Shown piece after piece: positions 15,704 through 24,268 of a stretch of DNA of 64,000 nucleotides. Source of the DNA: CAXQUZ01 sp942491145 (GTDB taxonomy: Bacteria; Myxococcota_A; UBA796; UBA2385). Below the pieces are notes generated by a model. That model did no database searches, was not told where the DNA came from, and worked only from the letters and a program-made list of their open reading frames with translations. The stretch's first letter is position 1. Every line of letters begins with the position of its first letter. The stretch spans positions 248,001 through 312,000 of the forward strand of contig CALOBC010000017.1 of assembly GCA_942491145.1 (NCBI GenBank), read 5' to 3'. A program made the position numbers and the translations under genes.

Positions 15704-16692
15704 CTGTTCTGATCTTCACCCGCTCTGTAGTGTCGGTCGACGATGTCGCCGCCGCGCTCGCCAAGCGGGGGGTGCGCAACGTGGTCGTCTGCACCGATCA
15801 GATCCCCCGCACCACCCTGCTGACGCTGCGGGACGACGGCACCGTGGTGGTCAAGCGGGACGGCGAAGATGCCCTCGTCATCGATGACTTGGCCTGTGTC
15901 TGGTACCGGCGCATGCAGGTCGACCCAGCCTTGCCTGCCGACGCGCCCCGCGATGTGGGCCGTGTGGTGGCCGCCGAGCTTCGGGCCTTCCTGTACGGGG
16001 TGCTCGCCGCCAGCCGGGTGCCGGTGTTTGCCCCCAAGTGGGTGCTGGACCACGCCAACCACCGCCCCCGCCAGCTCAGCCTCGCCCACGCCGCGGGCCT
16101 GGATGTGCCCCGGTCCCTGACGACAACCGACCTCGGTGAGGCCAAGGCCTTTGTCGAGAGCCTCGGTGGGCGCGCCATCACCAAGCTCTACAGCAGCGTG
16201 CCGGTGAGCCGGAATGAGACCTCGGCCGAGGTCATGATGACCACGCCCATTGACCTGGCCGTGCTGGACGAGCTGGCGCCAGAAGAGCTGCACCTCTGCC
16301 CGGCCACTTTCCAGGAGCACCTCGACAAGGTGGCCGAGTACCGCGTCACCATCGTCGGCCCGTCGCTGTTTGTGGCCCGGGTGGACGCGTCGGGCACCGC
16401 CGGTGAGACCGACTGGCGCCGGGCCAACCTCGAGCTCTTCCAGACGTGGGCCCCCTCGTCGCTGCCGGAGCCGGTGTGCGCGGCCCTGTTGCGCCTGATG
16501 GACCGGCTGCGGCTCGACTATGGTGCCGCCGACATCGTCGAGACCACGACGGGACGCTTCGTCTTCCTGGAGGTCAACCCGGCAGGCGAGTACCTCTGGC
16601 TGGCCCCACTGTGGGACGATGCGGTCCCCGCTGCCCTGGCCGACTTGTTGACCGGGGTCACCCCCAGCCGGCTGCACGGTCGCTGGGCCTGA
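15700..16692 (+). CDS. Graspetide ATP-grasp ligase D
   Basis: A 330-residue paralogue, last of the four. N-terminus VLIFTRSVVSVDDVAAALAKRGV, an AITKLYSSVPVSRNET nucleotide-binding segment near 160-175 and a C-terminal FLEVNPAGEYLWL with Glu291 and Asn293. ATGA overlap with ligase C. A 6-bp gap separates it from the HlyD gene, so processing and export genes are one operon. Microviridin loci normally carry two ligases; four in one operon is unusual. Confidence 0.9.
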   Translation: MTVLIFTRSVVSVDDVAAALAKRGVRNVVVCTDQIPRTTLLTLRDDGTVVVKRDGEDALVIDDLACVWYRRMQVDPALPADAPRDVGRVVAAELRAFLYGVLAASRVPVFAPKWVLDHANHRPRQLSLAHAAGLDVPRSLTTTDLGEAKAFVESLGGRAITKLYSSVPVSRNETSAEVMMTTPIDLAVLDELAPEELHLCPATFQEHLDKVAEYRVTIVGPSLFVARVDASGTAGETDWRRANLELFQTWAPSSLPEPVCAALLRLMDRLRLDYGAADIVETTTGRFVFLEVNPAGEYLWLAPLWDDAVPAALADLLTGVTPSRLHGRWA

Positions 16693-16698
16693 GGTTCC

Positions 16699-17826
16699 AT
16701 GGTTCCCGGTTTCTCCCAGACCACCCGCGCCATGCGCGCCGATCGTGGCGTGGCCCGGGTGTGGGTGGGCGTGTTCATCGTGCTGCTCGTCGCGTGGGGG
16801 GCCTGGATGGCGCTGGGGAGCGTCACGCTCTACGAGACCGCCGACCTTGCGCGGGTGCAGGCGGAGGGAGTGGCGCGGCTGCGGGTGCCGGTGGCCGGTC
16901 GGGTGCAGGGTTGGCCGGTGCGACTGGGCGACACGGTGGATGCCGGCGCCATCTTGCTGTCTCTCGATGCCACCGAGGCCAACCTCGAGGTCGCGGTGGC
17001 GAAGGCGGAGCTGGCGTCATTGGTGGCCCAGCGGGCGGTGCGGGTGGAGGAGCGGGACGCGACAGGCGCCAGCCGTGAGGCATCGGTGCGGGCGCGGGCG
17101 GCGGACCAAGCTGCGGCGCGGGCGGCCCTGGCCGAGGCCCAGGTGGTGCGGGACGATGCCCAGCGGCGGCTCTCTGACGCGGTGCGCTTGCACGAGGCGG
17201 GGGCCGAGAGTGCGTCGGCGGTGGCGCTGGCCCGGTCGGATCTTGCGGCCCAAGATGCCCGTGTGGCGGCCATGAGAGCCCAGGTTCTGCGCAGCACGGG
17301 GGAGGCGTCTGAAGCCACCGAGTCGGGCAGCGCCGCCGAAGCCCGGGAGCGCCAGAACGACCAAGCCCTCGAAGCCCGCGTCATCGCCGCCGAAGCCGCG
17401 GTGCTCCAGGCCACCGAGGCCCGCAACCGCCATGTGGTCCACGCGCCCATCGCCGGGACGGTGGGGGAGCTGCCGGCCCTGGTTCCTGGGCAGCAGGTCG
17501 ACGAGAACACCCTCGTGGCGGTGGTTGTTCCCGACAGCGAGCTGGTGGTGGAAGCGCGCTTTGTGCCCCAGCGGGCCGCCGGACGCCTCGTGGTCGGCCA
17601 GACCGCCCGGGTGCGCATTGTGGGCGCAGGGGGCCAAGGGGTCCGGCCGGCGAGGGTGCGGGAGGTGGGCTCAGAACCGGGGGCTGACGGCCGGGTGCCG
17701 GTGGTGCTGGAGCTGGCATCGGATGAAGATGGTCTACACCACGGTCTTGTCGCGGAAGTGGAGGTCGAGGTGGAGTCGGTCTCGCCGCTCACCGTCTTGC
17801 TGCGGGCTGCGGGACAGGGCGAGTGA
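16699..17826 (+). CDS. HlyD-family periplasmic adaptor of the graspetide exporter
   Basis: A 375-residue membrane fusion protein: short cytoplasmic N-terminus, one membrane helix at about 22-42 (VWVGVFIVLLVAWGAWMAL), a lipoyl half (VAGRVQGWPVRLGDTVDAG), a long Ala/Arg/Glu-rich alpha-helical hairpin with coiled-coil character (about 90-245), the second lipoyl half (HAPIAGTVGELPALVPGQQVDEN) and a beta-barrel region. It should bridge the inner-membrane transporters and the outer envelope. It lies 6 bp after ligase D and its stop overlaps the next gene start (GTGA). With the next two genes it recalls the three-part NHLM/NHLP bacteriocin export set. Confidence 0.9.
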   Translation: MVPGFSQTTRAMRADRGVARVWVGVFIVLLVAWGAWMALGSVTLYETADLARVQAEGVARLRVPVAGRVQGWPVRLGDTVDAGAILLSLDATEANLEVAVAKAELASLVAQRAVRVEERDATGASREASVRARAADQAAARAALAEAQVVRDDAQRRLSDAVRLHEAGAESASAVALARSDLAAQDARVAAMRAQVLRSTGEASEATESGSAAEARERQNDQALEARVIAAEAAVLQATEARNRHVVHAPIAGTVGELPALVPGQQVDENTLVAVVVPDSELVVEARFVPQRAAGRLVVGQTARVRIVGAGGQGVRPARVREVGSEPGADGRVPVVLELASDEDGLHHGLVAEVEVEVESVSPLTVLLRAAGQGE

Positions 17827-20411
17827 GTCCCAGCGCACCCGTGCCCCGGGCCGCACGGCTTGTGCCCGAGGTCATCCAGACGTCCGCGATGGACTGCGGT
17901 CCCGCCGTGCTCAAGGCGGCCCTGGAAGGCTTCGGGGTGTCCGTGCACCTGGGCCACCTGCGCACCGCGTGCCAGACCGATGTGGACGGCACATCCATCG
18001 ACACACTGGAAGACCTCGCCGCCCGCCTGGGGATGCGGCCGGTCCAGACCATCGTGCCCATCGAACACGTCGCCGATCTGGAGTGCTTGCCATTGCCCGC
18101 GGTGGTGGTCACCGCCAACCCTGACGGCAGCCGCCACTTCGTGCTGCTCTGGCGCCGCTTCGGGCCCTTCGTCCAAGTGATGGACCCCGCCAGCGGTCGC
18201 CGCCATGTGCGCATGAGCGACCTCCTGCCCCTGCTCCACCGCCACTCCATGGTGGTGCCGCCGGACACCGCGGGCCGCTGGGCGGGATCTTCGGTCATGC
18301 GCGGGGGGCTGCAGCGCCGACTCGCCCGCCTCGGTGCTGCCGGTCTGCTCGACCAGGTCGGCAGCTTCACGGACCTCGGGACCCTCGCCCAGGCCACCAC
18401 TGCCGCCGAAGAGCTGGTGGCTTCGGGGGCCATGAAGCGTGCGGCCGCCGGTCCGCTCATCGAGGCCCTGACCCACTCGCCGGAGCTGCTCACGGGCACC
18501 GTGTCGCCTGTCTATGATGCTGATGAACAGGTTGTTCTCAGGGGTGCGGTGGTGTTGTGCCTGAGTGCGCCAGACCGAGTGCCCGAGCTCACCGGCAGCC
18601 TCGGCCGGGCCTTGACCCACCGCAGCCCCCCGCTCTGGGGCCAGCTCATCGCGCTGCTGCGCACCGTCGCGCCCGGACTGCTGCCGCTGGCGGTCCTCAT
18701 GGCGGCAGTCTCCGCACTCGGCGGCGTGGCACAGTCCGCGATGTTCCGGGCCCTCATCGACGCCGACCGCTGGCTGCCCGCACCGGCCGCACGGGCGGGG
18801 GGCATCGCGGTGTTGCTGGTGCTGAGTGCCGCAATGGTGGGCATCTCCGTGGCCTGGAGTGCCGTGGTGGCCCGTGCCGCGCGGGCCCTGGAGCTGCGCT
18901 TGCGGGTGCGCTTTCACGCCCGGCTGCCCCGTCTCGACGTGCGCTACTTCACCAGCCGTCTCCAGAGCGACCTCGCCGAGCGGGCCCACTCCCTTGTTGC
19001 GCTCAACACCCTGCCAGCGGCCCTCGCCCGTGTGTTCCAGTCGTCCGCCAGCTTGCTCGCGACCCTCGGCGCGCTGATGTGGCTCGACCCAGGACTGACC
19101 CCCATCGTGCTGCTGGCCGTCGGCGTCAGCTTTGCCGCGCCCGCGCTGCTCCACCCGCTGCTCGCCAGCCGGGAGCTGCGCCGCCAGACCTTCGATGGTG
19201 CCCTCGCGCGCACCTACCTGGACGCGATGCTGGGTGCGGTCCCCATCCGGGCCCACGGCGCCGAAGAGGCGGTGCGGCGCGACCACGAAGCCCTGCTCAC
19301 CGGCTGGCAAGGTGCGGCCCGCCAGGCCCTGTATGCATCGGTGGCGGCGGGAGCGGTCCAAGGTGTCGTCGGCATCGGCCTTGCCGCGTGGATGGTGGCC
19401 GACCACCTCGCCCGGGCCCCCCACGCCGGCGCGGTGCTCCTGCTGGTCTATTGGGCCGTTGGCATCCCCGGTCAAGGCAAGGAGCTCGCCGCCGCCGCCC
19501 GCACACTGCCCGCCCTTCAGAGCGTGGCCGCGCGCATCTTCGAGACCCTCGACGCCCCTGCCGACCCGGTCTCCAGCCCCGGTCCGCTCCCCGAGGGCCT
19601 CACCACAGGACCCATCGGCCTGCGCGCCCGGGGTCTGGTGCTGAGGGCCGGCGGTCAAGACCTCCTGCGGGTGGACCACCTCGACATTCAGCCCGGCGAG
19701 CGGGTGGCCATTGTTGGCCCCTCGGGCGCGGGCAAGTCCACCTTGCTGGGCGCGCTGCTCGGCTGGCTGCCCATCGCCGAGGGTGGTCTGAACATCGGCA
19801 GTCACGATGCCACCCCGGAGCTGGTGAGGGCACTGCGGCGCCGGGTCGCTTGGGTCGATCCCACCGTGCGCATCTGGAACCGCTCGCTGCTCGACAACCT
19901 GCGCTACGGACAGGAGTCCGGGGCCCCGCCGGATGCCCAGCTCCTCGAAGACGCCGAGCTCATCGACATCGTTGCCGACCTCCCTGAGGGTCTGTCCACC
20001 CCCCTCGGCGCCGACGGGGGCACCTTGTCCGGCGGCCAGGGCCAGCGGGTGCGGCTCGGTCGTGCGCTCGGGCGTCCGGATGTGGGCTTGGTGCTGCTCG
20101 ACGAAGCCTTTCGGGGCCTCGATCGCCACCAGCGGGGCCGCCTGCTCGACACCGCCACCGCGCGCTGGGGCGATGCCACCCTGCTGTGCGTCACCCACGA
20201 CCTCGAAGCCGCGGCGACCTTCCCCCGAGTCGTGGTCATCGACGGTGGCAGGATTGTCGAAGATGGCTCGCCAGAGGCCATTCTCGCGCAAGGAGGGCTC
20301 TACGCTCGCCTGCTTGCCGAGCACCGCGCCACCCGCGCGGCGCTGCTCCACGGGGCCCAGTGGCGGCAGGTACACGTCGGCGATGGCACCGCGCAGGAGG
20401 TGTCGGGATGA
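17823..20411 (+). CDS. Peptidase C39-containing ABC transporter (PCAT-like)
   Basis: An 862-residue half-transporter. The N-terminal C39 domain keeps the whole catalytic set: Gln19 (VIQTSAMDCG), Cys25, His105 (SRHFVLLW) and Asp121 (VMDPASG). An extra linker precedes six membrane helices at about 285-540. The ATPase has Walker A GPSGAGKST from residue 632, signature LSGGQ at 735-739 and Walker B ending at Asp760. C39 domains usually cut leaders after GG, GA or GS; here the precursors have only AGA and no classical double-glycine context, so where it cuts is unclear. Starts at a GTG overlapping the HlyD stop. Role: leader removal and export. Confidence 0.92.
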   Translation: MSPSAPVPRAARLVPEVIQTSAMDCGPAVLKAALEGFGVSVHLGHLRTACQTDVDGTSIDTLEDLAARLGMRPVQTIVPIEHVADLECLPLPAVVVTANPDGSRHFVLLWRRFGPFVQVMDPASGRRHVRMSDLLPLLHRHSMVVPPDTAGRWAGSSVMRGGLQRRLARLGAAGLLDQVGSFTDLGTLAQATTAAEELVASGAMKRAAAGPLIEALTHSPELLTGTVSPVYDADEQVVLRGAVVLCLSAPDRVPELTGSLGRALTHRSPPLWGQLIALLRTVAPGLLPLAVLMAAVSALGGVAQSAMFRALIDADRWLPAPAARAGGIAVLLVLSAAMVGISVAWSAVVARAARALELRLRVRFHARLPRLDVRYFTSRLQSDLAERAHSLVALNTLPAALARVFQSSASLLATLGALMWLDPGLTPIVLLAVGVSFAAPALLHPLLASRELRRQTFDGALARTYLDAMLGAVPIRAHGAEEAVRRDHEALLTGWQGAARQALYASVAAGAVQGVVGIGLAAWMVADHLARAPHAGAVLLLVYWAVGIPGQGKELAAAARTLPALQSVAARIFETLDAPADPVSSPGPLPEGLTTGPIGLRARGLVLRAGGQDLLRVDHLDIQPGERVAIVGPSGAGKSTLLGALLGWLPIAEGGLNIGSHDATPELVRALRRRVAWVDPTVRIWNRSLLDNLRYGQESGAPPDAQLLEDAELIDIVADLPEGLSTPLGADGGTLSGGQGQRVRLGRALGRPDVGLVLLDEAFRGLDRHQRGRLLDTATARWGDATLLCVTHDLEAAATFPRVVVIDGGRIVEDGSPEAILAQGGLYARLLAEHRATRAALLHGAQWRQVHVGDGTAQEVSG

Positions 20412-22480
20412 CCGATCTCGACGCCCTGCTGTGGACATCAGCCGAGCGCCGGGCCGCCGTGGACGCGTTGTCCCGGGCGGCGGGGCTGGTGCCGGCGGGA
20501 GTGCGCCCGGAGACTGGGGGCCTGGACGCCCTCGGGATCGAGCTTCACGGCGTGCGCGCCTCCTACGACACGCTGCCCAAGCTCGTGGCCCAGTCCGGTC
20601 CGTCGCTGCTCAGTGTGTTCTCCAGCGATGGTCCCCCGCGATTCCTCGCGCTGGTGGGCCCCGCGGACTTCTTGGGCCGTGTGCCGGTGCTGTCGTCCAC
20701 GGGCGAGCGTCGCCGCGTCTCGGTCCAACACCTCACCGATGCGCTCCGTGCAGGCATCGACACCGCAGAGGCCCCCCGGGTGGACGCCGCCCTCGATCTC
20801 GCGGGCTTGCCGGCCGGGCGCGCCCGGCGTCGTGCCCACCATGGACTGCTCACCCGCCGCTTGCACGGTCGACCCATGGGCGGCGGCACCCTCATCCGTG
20901 CTGCGCCCCACGCCAGCCCCCTCGCCCAGGCCCGGGACGCCGGCATCATCGGCCCCCTCGGCATCGCGCTGGTCGCTCGGGTGCTCGCCACCGTGCTGTC
21001 CCTCGGCGGCTGGGTGCTCATCGGCCAAGGCGCCCTCGCGGGTCGGCTGTCCCCAGGCTGGCTGGGCGGCTGGTGCCTGTTGCTGCTCACCGGTCTCGTG
21101 TTCGGTCGCCTCGTGGCGCTGGCCCAAGGCGAAGCCGCCATCCGCGCAGGTGTCTGGACCAAGCAAGTGCTGCTGCGGGGGGCCATGGCCTCCGACCCGG
21201 AGCAGTGGCGGCGGGAAGGTCCTGGGGGGGCACTCGCTCGCGTGGGGGAGTCCCAAGCCATCGAGGACCTCGTGCTCACGGGTGGCCTTGAGGCGGTGCT
21301 CGCCATCGTTGACCTCTGCGCCGCCACTTGGGTGCTCACCCAGGGTGCGGCCGGGCTGCCCCTCGCCGCCACCTTTGCCCTCGGCGTCGCCATCACCGGT
21401 GTCGCTGCGATGCGTCTTGTCACGCTGCGGGGCCGCTGGACCGCCCACCGCCGTGGCCTGACCGCCATGCTCGTCGAGCGCATGGCCGGCCACCGCACCC
21501 GCTTGGCCCAGTCCGAAGCCGAGCGGATCCACGACGGCGAAGATGACGCGCTGGAGGCCTATCTCGCGGCCTTCTTACCCCTCGACCGACTGCGCATTGC
21601 GACCGGTGCCCTGCTCGGCGGCGGCTGGACCCTCTTTGCCCTGGTGGTGCTCGCGGTGCCCTTTGTGCTGCACGGCGGCAGCAGCGTCGGGATGGCGGTG
21701 TCGATCGGTGGCATCCTGCTGGGCCAGGCTGCGCTCAGCACCATCGGCGCCCGCCTCGATGGCCTCGCATCCGCTGTTGTGTCATGGCAAGAAGTGGGCC
21801 CCCTGCTTCGTGCTGCCCACCGTCGTCCGCCGCTCGCCCGGGTGTCTGCGCCCGCGCGCGCTGCCGAAGCGGGTGAGCTGGTGCGCGCCCGCAACCTGGC
21901 CGTCGGCTGGCCGGGCCGTCGGCCGGTGCTCGAAGGGGTCGACCTGTCGCTGTCGGTGGGCGACCGGGTGCTCATCACCGGGCCGTCGGGGGGCGGCAAG
22001 TCCACACTGGCGGGCGTGCTCACGGGTGCCCGGGCGTCCAACGAGGGACTGCTGCTGCTCCGGGGGCTCGACCGCACCAGCCTCGGACCCCGCGCGTGGC
22101 GCAAGATGGTCGCCCAGGCTCCCCAGTTTCACGAGAACCACATCTTCGAGAACACGCTCGCATTCAATGTTCTCATGGGTAGCTCCTGGCCCGCCAGCCC
22201 CCCCGACCTCGCCCGGGCCCGGGCCTTGTGCGACCGCCTCGGCTTGGGCCCCTTGCTCGACCGGATGCCCGCCGGTCTGAACCAGGTGGTGGGCGAGAGC
22301 GGCTGGCAGCTGTCTCACGGCGAGCGCAGCCGGGTCTTCCTCGCCCGGGCCCTGCTCCAAGGTGCTGAGGTGGTGGTGCTCGATGAGAGCTTTGCCGCGC
22401 TGGACCCCCTCAGCTTGAAGCGCTGCTTGGACGTGACGCTGGCGGAGGCCCGGACGCTGGTGGTCATCGCCCATCCTTGA
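20408..22480 (+). CDS. Second ABC transporter of the export set, ATPase C-terminally short
   Basis: A 690-residue protein: N-terminal soluble domain (about 1-180) without catalytic C39 residues, membrane helices from about 190 to 460, and an ATPase with Walker A GPSGGGKST from residue 525, signature LSHGERS from 635 (LSGGQ variant) and Walker B VVVLDES. It ends at LVVIAHP, just at the H-loop His, so the last roughly 35 residues usual after it are missing. The gene may form a heterodimer with the C39 transporter, as in NHLM systems, where the second protein lacks peptidase. ATGA overlap with the previous gene. No continuation was found in other frames. Confidence 0.88.
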   Translation: MTDLDALLWTSAERRAAVDALSRAAGLVPAGVRPETGGLDALGIELHGVRASYDTLPKLVAQSGPSLLSVFSSDGPPRFLALVGPADFLGRVPVLSSTGERRRVSVQHLTDALRAGIDTAEAPRVDAALDLAGLPAGRARRRAHHGLLTRRLHGRPMGGGTLIRAAPHASPLAQARDAGIIGPLGIALVARVLATVLSLGGWVLIGQGALAGRLSPGWLGGWCLLLLTGLVFGRLVALAQGEAAIRAGVWTKQVLLRGAMASDPEQWRREGPGGALARVGESQAIEDLVLTGGLEAVLAIVDLCAATWVLTQGAAGLPLAATFALGVAITGVAAMRLVTLRGRWTAHRRGLTAMLVERMAGHRTRLAQSEAERIHDGEDDALEAYLAAFLPLDRLRIATGALLGGGWTLFALVVLAVPFVLHGGSSVGMAVSIGGILLGQAALSTIGARLDGLASAVVSWQEVGPLLRAAHRRPPLARVSAPARAAEAGELVRARNLAVGWPGRRPVLEGVDLSLSVGDRVLITGPSGGGKSTLAGVLTGARASNEGLLLLRGLDRTSLGPRAWRKMVAQAPQFHENHIFENTLAFNVLMGSSWPASPPDLARARALCDRLGLGPLLDRMPAGLNQVVGESGWQLSHGERSRVFLARALLQGAEVVVLDESFAALDPLSLKRCLDVTLAEARTLVVIAHP

Positions 22481-23065
22481 GTGGGCATGAGCGGCGGTGA
22501 GTCGCCCGGCCACGGTCCAGCGGGGATTGGCGGAGGGCTGATGGTGCAATAGGTGTTTTATCTTATCTTCGCGCTTTGCACAGGTCCCCAGCCACCCGAG
22601 TGCCACGAGGAGGCCGGCGAGCTGGGGGCGCTCCGGCGTCGCTGTGTGCGGCACCACCGCCGGATGGGATCGGCAGTCGCCCCCTTGCCGAGCGACCCCC
22701 ATCAGCGAGCGGCTTTGGGTGCGGGGACCTGGGCGCCGGCGTGCATCCTGCGCTGGCGGGCTGCGGCCGCAAATTGCGCGTCCACTGTGCTGCATCAGTG
22801 CACTTGGGAGAACAGACCCGCGATGCGCGGACAAGGCGGAGGGCTCCGGAAGCGGCTGGTCTCGGGCGATAGCATACGCCGGGGACCGCGCCGTCGACTC
22901 CCGCTTCGCTTGTGTTGGCTTTGGGAGGTCGCGTCCGATGCTCTGTAGACTTGCCGTGAACTCCAGCTTCAGTGGGCTGGACGGGGGGCTGAAAGGGAGG
23001 CTGGCCCAAGGCGCCTCGATCCCGGGGGCACGCTGCTCACACCGCCCTTCGACCTGGGGTGCGCC
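22481..23065. other. Gene-poor 585-bp spacer
   Basis: No open frame here has coding character or a recognisable motif, and no tRNA or terminator-like hairpin with a T-tract was seen. It separates the graspetide operon from the acyltransferase gene and must hold the promoter of the latter. Base composition is slightly less GC-rich around 22545-22575 (GTGTTTTATCTTATCTTC), a possible promoter area. Confidence 0.5.
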
Positions 23066-24268
23066 ATGAACCTCACCACCCTGGGACGCAAAGTTGCATG
23101 GGCCCTTGCCTGGACCCTCTGTGGACTGACCATCATTCCCTTCGTTCGCCTGCGCGCGCGCAATCGCCGCAACGTTCCCCGCCGCGGTGCTGGCCTGCTC
23201 GTGGCCAACCACGTCACATTCTTCGATCCGGTCACGGTGGCCTGGGCCAGCTTTCGAAGGGCCCATGGGGTGGGAACAGACGCAATCTTGCGGATTCCCA
23301 TCTTCGGCAAGATGGTGCCCTGGCTGAGCGTGATTCCGTTCTCCAAGGGGCTCAAGGACCGCAGCGCCATGGTGGAGATCCAGCGTCGCATCGACAGGGG
23401 GGCGGTCGTGATGATCTTTCCCGAGGGTGACCGCTGCTGGACAGGCCGCATGATGCCCGTGGGCCACGGCATCGGCCGACTCGCGATTCGACTCGGCGTG
23501 CCTGTGTTGTGCTGTCGACAGACCACCGGCCACCTCCAGTGGCCGCGGTGGGCCACGTACCCCCGGCTGATTCCGCTGCGCATGGAGTTTCTGCCCCCGG
23601 TGACCTACCCTCCCACCATGACGCCGGCGGAGGTCACTGCCGACATCGTGGGCCGGATTCAGATCGACCCCGAGGCCCACTTGGCCCCAAGGACTTCTTG
23701 GGGCTTTCGCCTCGCCGAGGGGCTTCCCGAGTTCCTCTGGGCCTGCCCCGCATGCTTCGCGATGGATGGGTTGGGGATCGCGCCTGCATCCGGCAGAAAC
23801 GGGGTGGTCTGCCGGGCTTGCGAGAGACGCTGGACCGTCGATCTGTCTTGTCGCTTGCACCCTGGCGATGGCGGTCCCCCGCAGACCGTTGCTGCAGCGC
23901 ACGTCTGCATCTTGGAACACTTTGGCGCGTTGCCTGCGGCCGACCGAGACCGCTTCGTGCAGACTGGTGTGGCCCTGGACGGCACGGTGGACCTGCTCAT
24001 CGTGACCCGGGGCGTGCGCAAAGCCGCAACGCTCGGCGCGGGAGTCTTGCAGCTCAGTCGGCACGGCTTGTCCTTTGGCTCCCCCTCCGATGTTGCGTCC
24101 GTCGAGATTCCGTTCAGCGCCGTGAAGGCTGTGCTCATCCAGCTCGGTGACCTGCTGCAAGTCATCACCCACGAGACGGCCTACCAGATCCAGCCCGCTC
24201 GACAGAGCCGCTTCCTCTGGAAACACTTCATCGACCGCCACCTCGCCGCCGCCCGGGAGTCCCCATGA
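23066..24268 (+). CDS. PlsC-like acyltransferase with a C-terminal zinc-ribbon-type extension
   Basis: A 400-residue protein. An N-terminal hydrophobic segment (ALAWTLCGLTIIPFVRL) precedes the acyltransferase motifs NHVTFFD (His49, Asp54) and FPEGDR at 118-123, a variant of FPEGTR, placing it with 1-acyl-glycerol-3-phosphate acyltransferases. After about residue 225 comes CPAC..CRAC, a likely zinc ribbon, then a beta-rich region ending in a PH/GRAM-like segment (SVEIPFSAVKAVLIQLGDLLQVIT); this extension is not part of PlsC. The stop overlaps an ATG for the next gene (ATGA), linking acyl transfer with fatty acid activation. Confidence 0.85.
   Translation: MNLTTLGRKVAWALAWTLCGLTIIPFVRLRARNRRNVPRRGAGLLVANHVTFFDPVTVAWASFRRAHGVGTDAILRIPIFGKMVPWLSVIPFSKGLKDRSAMVEIQRRIDRGAVVMIFPEGDRCWTGRMMPVGHGIGRLAIRLGVPVLCCRQTTGHLQWPRWATYPRLIPLRMEFLPPVTYPPTMTPAEVTADIVGRIQIDPEAHLAPRTSWGFRLAEGLPEFLWACPACFAMDGLGIAPASGRNGVVCRACERRWTVDLSCRLHPGDGGPPQTVAAAHVCILEHFGALPAADRDRFVQTGVALDGTVDLLIVTRGVRKAATLGAGVLQLSRHGLSFGSPSDVASVEIPFSAVKAVLIQLGDLLQVITHETAYQIQPARQSRFLWKHFIDRHLAAARESP

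Noticed and set aside
16830..20438. Very long (1202-codon) minus-strand frame under the exporter genes
   Set aside because: Shadow of the HlyD and C39-ABC genes, which have clear motifs on the plus strand.
22563..23009. 148-codon minus frame in the spacer after the graspetide operon
   Set aside because: Composition is random-looking and rich in Pro/Arg, no RBS or motif.
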